The notes beneath the pieces are model-generated. The model did no database searches, was not told the DNA's origin, and was given only the letters and a program-made list of their open reading frames with translations. DNA of 44,856 nucleotides from an uncultured Bacteroidales bacterium (GTDB lineage Bacteria > Bacteroidota > Bacteroidia > Bacteroidales > Paludibacteraceae), in assembly GCA_946187695.1 (NCBI GenBank), contig CAMHSB010000016.1, forward strand, positions 1 to 44,856, written 5' to 3'. The number at the start of each line of letters is the position of its first letter. Position 1 is the stretch's first letter. The position numbers and the translations under genes were made by a program. Shown here in pieces: positions 41,215 to 44,856 of this stretch.

Positions 41215-42864
41215 TTACTTGTACAGGTAGCGTTTGATAGAGCGTTTCGGCGTCTTTTCAAACTCCGAAGCTACTAATTCGATAGCGCTGACCGGACTGT
41301 AGGTCGGGATCACTTTATTGAGCGCCACGCGGTTCTCTTCCATCTGTTGCGTCAGACTCTTGGTGCCCAAGAGCTTCTTGCCCTCATTCGAGGTGTCGGG
41401 GAAGACAAGCGCTACGAGCTTACCCTCACGCTCGAGAACGATGGATTCTACCACGCACGGCATCGAGTTCAGTTTATCCTCGATCTCCTCCGGATAGATG
41501 TTCTGGCCCGAAGGACCGAGAATCATATTTTTCGAACGGCCGTGGATATAGATGTTACCCTCTTTGTCCAGTACGCCTAAGTCACCCGTACGCATCCATC
41601 CGTCCTCGGTGAATACGGCCTTGGTGGCCTCTTCGTTCTTATAGTAGCCCTTCATGACGTTGACACCCTTCACTTGGATCTCACCGTCCTTGCCGATCGG
41701 ATCTTCCGAGTCAATACGTACGTGACATTGCGGGAGTTCTTTACCGCAGCTGTGGAATGCATATTTCCACCAATCCTCGTAACTGATCAGCGGGCCGCAC
41801 TCGGTCATACCGTAGCCAACGCAGTATTGGAACTTGATATCGTGCAGCACTTGTTCTACCTCGCCGTTCAGCGCAGCGCCACCGATAATCAGGTAACGGA
41901 GTTGACCGCCAAAGGTCTTGTCCAGCCCCTCTTTGACCTTACCGCGGATGACATTCTTGAGGAACGGCGTCTTCCACATGATCTTAGCCAGCGGACTGCT
42001 GATCTTCGGCAGCACACCTTTCTTCACGATCTTCTCGATCACCAGAGGCACGGTCAGAATCATGAACGGCTTCACTTGTGCAAAGGCTTTCATGAGCACC
42101 GTCGGGGTGGGAGCTTGCGTGAGGAAATAGATCTCTGCGCCGTCGCATACCTGATACAGGAACTCGAACATCAAACCGAACATATGTGCGATCGGAAGCA
42201 TCGACAGCACTTTGTCACCCACTTTGTGCGGGATACGCTGCAGACCGAACTCTACGTTACCGCTCAGGTTCAGATGCGTCAGCATCACGCCTTTCGGGTT
42301 ACCGGTCGAACCGGAGGTATAGTTGATTACCGCCAACTCGTCGTAGTTATCGGTCGGGTAGTGTACATCCTCAATGCTTACACCGTTCGGGAAGGCTTTC
42401 TGGAATGCTTTCTCTGCGCCCTCGTATTTCTTGACGAACGCTTCATCAGCCTCTACGATCGACATCTCGTCCATGAAGATAGTGGCCTTCAGACCCTTCA
42501 TCTGCGTAGCGTCAATCTTCTTCTTTACGTTCGGGCCTACATAGAGCAGAACCGCCTCCGAGTGATCTACCAGCGAGTAGATACCCTCTGCCGTAAAGTC
42601 CGGAAGAATCGACACAACAACGGCTTTGTAGGTCTCCGCTGCCAGGAACAACAATCCCCAGTTAGCACAATTTCGGCCGCAGAGCGCGATCTTGTCGCCC
42701 TCTTTGATACCGCATTCACGCCAGGTCACATGCAGCTTCTCAATCTCAGCTGCCAAATCAGCGTATGTATAACGGTGATCTCCGTCCAGATCAGTCATGG
42801 CCAGACGGTCCCAATGACTGCGCATCGTCTCCTGGAGATACGATAAATAATGTTTTGTTGCCAT
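41215..42864 (-). CDS. Long-chain acyl-CoA ligase (AMP-binding), copy B
   Basis: The 549-residue ligase has the AMP-binding P-loop INYTSGSTGNPKGVMLTH, GYGMTECGPLISYEDWW, WMRTGDLG and the C-terminal PEEIEDKLN...PKRSIKRYLYK. It is the paralogue of the downstream copy A on the same strand, with which it shares long identical blocks. It has its own promoter (42916-42946), and a terminator separates the two. Keeping two full, intact copies under separate promoters suggests different substrates or growth conditions. It is predicted to be cytoplasmic or peripheral at the inner membrane. Confidence 0.88.
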   Translation of the reverse strand: MATKHYLSYLQETMRSHWDRLAMTDLDGDHRYTYADLAAEIEKLHVTWRECGIKEGDKIALCGRNCANWGLLFLAAETYKAVVVSILPDFTAEGIYSLVDHSEAVLLYVGPNVKKKIDATQMKGLKATIFMDEMSIVEADEAFVKKYEGAEKAFQKAFPNGVSIEDVHYPTDNYDELAVINYTSGSTGNPKGVMLTHLNLSGNVEFGLQRIPHKVGDKVLSMLPIAHMFGLMFEFLYQVCDGAEIYFLTQAPTPTVLMKAFAQVKPFMILTVPLVIEKIVKKGVLPKISSPLAKIMWKTPFLKNVIRGKVKEGLDKTFGGQLRYLIIGGAALNGEVEQVLHDIKFQYCVGYGMTECGPLISYEDWWKYAFHSCGKELPQCHVRIDSEDPIGKDGEIQVKGVNVMKGYYKNEEATKAVFTEDGWMRTGDLGVLDKEGNIYIHGRSKNMILGPSGQNIYPEEIEDKLNSMPCVVESIVLEREGKLVALVFPDTSNEGKKLLGTKSLTQQMEENRVALNKVIPTYSPVSAIELVASEFEKTPKRSIKRYLYK

Positions 42865-42915
42865 CTAAAATGATCTGTTTTTCGTTTTTGTACCCAAAAT
42901 TATCAAAATCTCATG

Positions 42916-42946
42916 CAAAGGTACTGCTTTTTTTTGAAATTGCAAT
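42916..42946 (-). promoter_or_regulatory. Promoter of ligase copy B
   Basis: On the minus strand, ATTG (42946-42943), a 19-base spacer and TACCTTTG (42923-42916) fit the consensus with one mismatch; the gene starts at 42864. Confidence 0.65.
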
Positions 42947-43017
42947 AACTTTCCTGCATTTTTTTGCGTTTTTAGGGTCGATTTCGGGTATTCGGAATAT
43001 TTTTTTTTGCAAATTTA

Positions 43018-43863
43018 CTATTTTTGCCCTTGTTCATAACGGTCCAAGGCCTCGTTCATCAGTCGTTTGCCGTCTGCGATGATCTGCTCCGCTTTGTCGA
43101 AGTCAAAGGTATTGTACGCATACTGGCGCATGACCGAGTGTACATCGGGTGGGGTGAGCTGGCAGGCAAGGATGGTATTACGCTGGATCTGCATGTCCGA
43201 CATACGGTCGAGGATACTGAAGAAATTGACGCGTTTCAACTGCTGCACCTTGGCCATCGCCCCTTCCAGAATCTTGAATGGTGCATTCGGTGTGCCCTCT
43301 TCCGGCATGGAGTCCTTACCGCTGATATCGGCTGCCACCAGGATATCGCCCTCTGTACGCTCTACCACATGCAACGGCAGCGGATTGAGGATACCACCGT
43401 CAATCAACAGACGTTTGCCCATTTGGACGGGTTCGAAGAAAAGCGGGATACTGATGGATGCCCGTACTGCCTCAAACAGACTGCCTGTGCGAAAGACTAC
43501 TTCTTCCGTGCTCTGCATGTCCGAAGCTACGATCGTGCAGGGGATATTGAGCTCCTCTATCGGCCTGTCCGGCACCACTTTCTGCAACTCCTGAATGATC
43601 CGTTGTCCCTTCACAAGCGAGTTACCGCTCAGCAGGTTGATATCCATCATCCGCAGGATGAGCTGCTTATCTACGCTAAGGAACCACTCCTTGGCCTCTT
43701 TCATCTGACCGGCCGCATACATGCCGGCGATGATCGAACCCATCGAGCAACCGGCTATACTCGTGATCGTATAACCGCGCTCCTCCAGTGCCTCTATTGA
43801 GCCGATATGTGCCAAACCGCGCGCACCACCGGAACCCAGAACCAATGCTACGTTTTTACCCAT
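43018..43863 (-). CDS. Patatin-like phospholipase
   Basis: The 281-residue protein carries the patatin Ser/Asp dyad. The oxyanion loop is GSGGARG (10-16), the nucleophile is Ser40 in GCSMG and the catalytic Asp is D155 in IDGG. It resembles the RssA/YlbK bacterial type without signal peptide, so it likely hydrolyses acyl esters of lipids in the cytoplasm. It follows gcvT by 13 bases; the spacer is a GTGTAA-repeat tract. Two acyl-CoA ligase genes lie downstream on the same strand, so released fatty acids could be reactivated locally, which is an inference. The last codons sit in an AT-rich region with no clear terminator. Confidence 0.88.
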   Translation of the reverse strand: MGKNVALVLGSGGARGLAHIGSIEALEERGYTITSIAGCSMGSIIAGMYAAGQMKEAKEWFLSVDKQLILRMMDINLLSGNSLVKGQRIIQELQKVVPDRPIEELNIPCTIVASDMQSTEEVVFRTGSLFEAVRASISIPLFFEPVQMGKRLLIDGGILNPLPLHVVERTEGDILVAADISGKDSMPEEGTPNAPFKILEGAMAKVQQLKRVNFFSILDRMSDMQIQRNTILACQLTPPDVHSVMRQYAYNTFDFDKAEQIIADGKRLMNEALDRYEQGQK

Positions 43864-43887
43864 TACACCTTACACTTTACACAATTT
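43864..43887 (-). repeat. GTGTAA reduplicated tract at gcvT-patatin junction
   Basis: On the minus strand the junction reads TTGTGTAAAGTGTAAGGTGT then AATG: three GTGTAA words. It contains the gcvT stop and ends at the patatin start. Confidence 0.6.
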
Positions 43888-44856
43888 TCGCCGGTTGCAG
43901 TTTCTCGCGGATCTTGATATAGATAATGTTCTCTTTCTTGGCGAACTCGGTTTTTACGTATCCCATACCGATTCCTACTTTGGTGTTCGGCAGCATGATT
44001 CCGGAAGTGACGTTACCGATAATATTGCCGGTTTCATCGCATATTTCGTAGCCGTTACGCGGGATCGCGCGCTCCAGACATTCGAAATGTACCAGTTTGC
44101 GTTTCACGCCCTCGGCTTTCTGCTGTTTGAGGAAATCGCGATCGATGAAATCTTTGGCATCGAGCTTCGTGATCCAACCCAAACCGGCCTCTAAAGGCGA
44201 GGTGGTGTCATCAATATCGTGGCCGTACAGGCAGTACCATTTCTCCAGACGGAGGCTGTCACGTGCACCCAGACCGATCGGCGCCAAGCCGAAAGGCTTA
44301 CCTACCTCGAACAACGCATCCCAGATCTGTTTGCCTTTGTCGGCAGGGAAATAGAGCTCGAATCCACCGGCACCCGTGTAGCCTGTGTTCGACAGGATCA
44401 CACCCGGTACACCGGCAAAACTCCACTCGCGGAAAGCGTAGTAATCGATGGACTTCAGATCCGCATCGGTCAGCAGCTGCAGCAACTCGGTCGCTTTCGG
44501 ACCCTGTACCGCCAATTGTCCGTAACGCGCACTCGCGTTCTCGAGTTTCAGATCGGCATCGTGGAATTTCTCGTCTTTGATTTTGTTTACCCACATCCAG
44601 TCTTTGTCGATGTTACCGGCATTAACGACCATGAGGTACTTGGTGGTCGAGTACTTGTAGATAATCAAATCATCGACGATACCGCCTTTGCCGTTGGGCA
44701 TGCAGGTGTACTGTGCTTTGCCGGCAGGGATGACCGAGAGGTCATTGGTGGTGATGTACTGTAAGAAGTCCAAGGCCTTCTCGCCTTTAACCCAGAACTC
44801 GCCCATGTGGCTCACATCGAACACACCGACGCCCTCACGAACGATCATGTGCTCTT
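43877..44856 (-). CDS. gcvT: Glycine cleavage system T protein (5' truncated by window)
   Basis: Aminomethyltransferase GcvT passes the methylene group from the H-protein arm to tetrahydrofolate, releasing ammonia. [72 protein letters not shown] and [10 protein letters not shown] are all diagnostic. The frame continues past the right edge (…[10 protein letters not shown]), so about 40 N-terminal residues are missing; the Met at 44848 is internal. The catalytic Asp (VDD) is present. It is the upstream gene of a unit with the patatin-like lipase, joined by a 13-base repeat-like spacer. Confidence 0.95.
   Translation of the reverse strand, partial: EHMIVREGVGVFDVSHMGEFWVKGEKALDFLQYITTNDLSVIPAGKAQYTCMPNGKGGIVDDLIIYKYSTTKYLMVVNAGNIDKDWMWVNKIKDEKFHDADLKLENASARYGQLAVQGPKATELLQLLTDADLKSIDYYAFREWSFAGVPGVILSNTGYTGAGGFELYFPADKGKQIWDALFEVGKPFGLAPIGLGARDSLRLEKWYCLYGHDIDDTTSPLEAGLGWITKLDAKDFIDRDFLKQQKAEGVKRKLVHFECLERAIPRNGYEICDETGNIIGNVTSGIMLPNTKVGIGMGYVKTEFAKKENIIYIKIREKLQPAKIV

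Noticed and set aside
41674..42846. Long plus-strand frame (390 codons) opposite the acyl-CoA ligase
   Set aside because: It is an antisense shadow of a gene with clear family motifs; His, Leu and Arg-rich translation with no domain is typical of such shadows in this genome.
1..44856. tRNA genes, IS elements or phage integration sites
   Set aside because: No cloverleaf, transposase, integrase or terminal inverted repeat was recognised on reading both strands, although short tRNA-like folds cannot be excluded without a dedicated scan.

Overview
The window reads as a chromosome segment of a Bacteroidota bacterium, most likely order Bacteroidales and possibly an uncultured gut or rumen lineage. 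The main evidence is a set of about eleven promoters of the Bacteroidetes type (TTTG, 19-21 bases, TAnnTTTG) with almost no Shine-Dalgarno signals. Protein content agrees: a DUF4421 protein, an OmpA/thrombospondin-3 barrel, a CarboxypepD_reg-like protein, a membrane pyrophosphatase, and rumen-Bacteroidales-style C-terminal tails. No rRNA, tRNA, IS element or CRISPR array was found.

Region 1 (1-7465) is the end of a surface-polysaccharide locus with accessory genes inserted. It holds a 5'-truncated ATP-grasp ligase, a DUF354 glycosyltransferase-like protein and, further on, an AlgD/Ugd-type nucleotide-sugar dehydrogenase. Between them lie an apparent small RiPP operon (37-codon Cys-rich peptide, 12-bp hairpin, PqqD-like/radical SAM/SPASM maturase), a two-gene AT-rich unit with a textbook promoter, and a RhuM-family gene.

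Region 2 (7486-12495) is an overlapping three-gene operon. It encodes a large GHKL kinase-like sensor, a stand-alone receiver and a receiver-nucleoside phosphorylase fusion. The architecture matches the anti-phage system Detocs (DtcA, DtcB, DtcC), whose effector destroys ATP.

Region 3 (12500-22808, all +) opens with a candidate small RNA and continues with core genes: nadE, murB, murA, dsbD, an RlmB-type methyltransferase, a DUF4421 protein, an RluA-type pseudouridine synthase and a secreted pectate lyase-like protein. MurA has Asp in place of the fosfomycin-target Cys.

Region 4 (22819-33203, mostly -) carries rsmG, a YebC protein, an envelope operon (lipoprotein plus barrel/TSP3/OmpA protein), an SF1 helicase, a subtilase and rlmD. 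The SRP RNA gene ffs lies on the + strand between helicase and subtilase.

Region 5 (33220-44856) carries two tandem ABC-2 polysaccharide-export permeases without an ATPase, a CarboxypepD_reg-like protein, hppA, a small barrel protein, two paralogous acyl-CoA ligases separated by a hairpin-rich spacer, a patatin-like lipase and a 5'-truncated gcvT.

A theme across the whole window is a family of short reduplicated A/T- and G/A-rich tracts (words such as GATTGGA, GAAGAGT, TTTGAAA, GGTTATAGG). They sit at gene junctions and in frame inside several conserved proteins. With the peptide-maturase operon, these are the least explained signals here.
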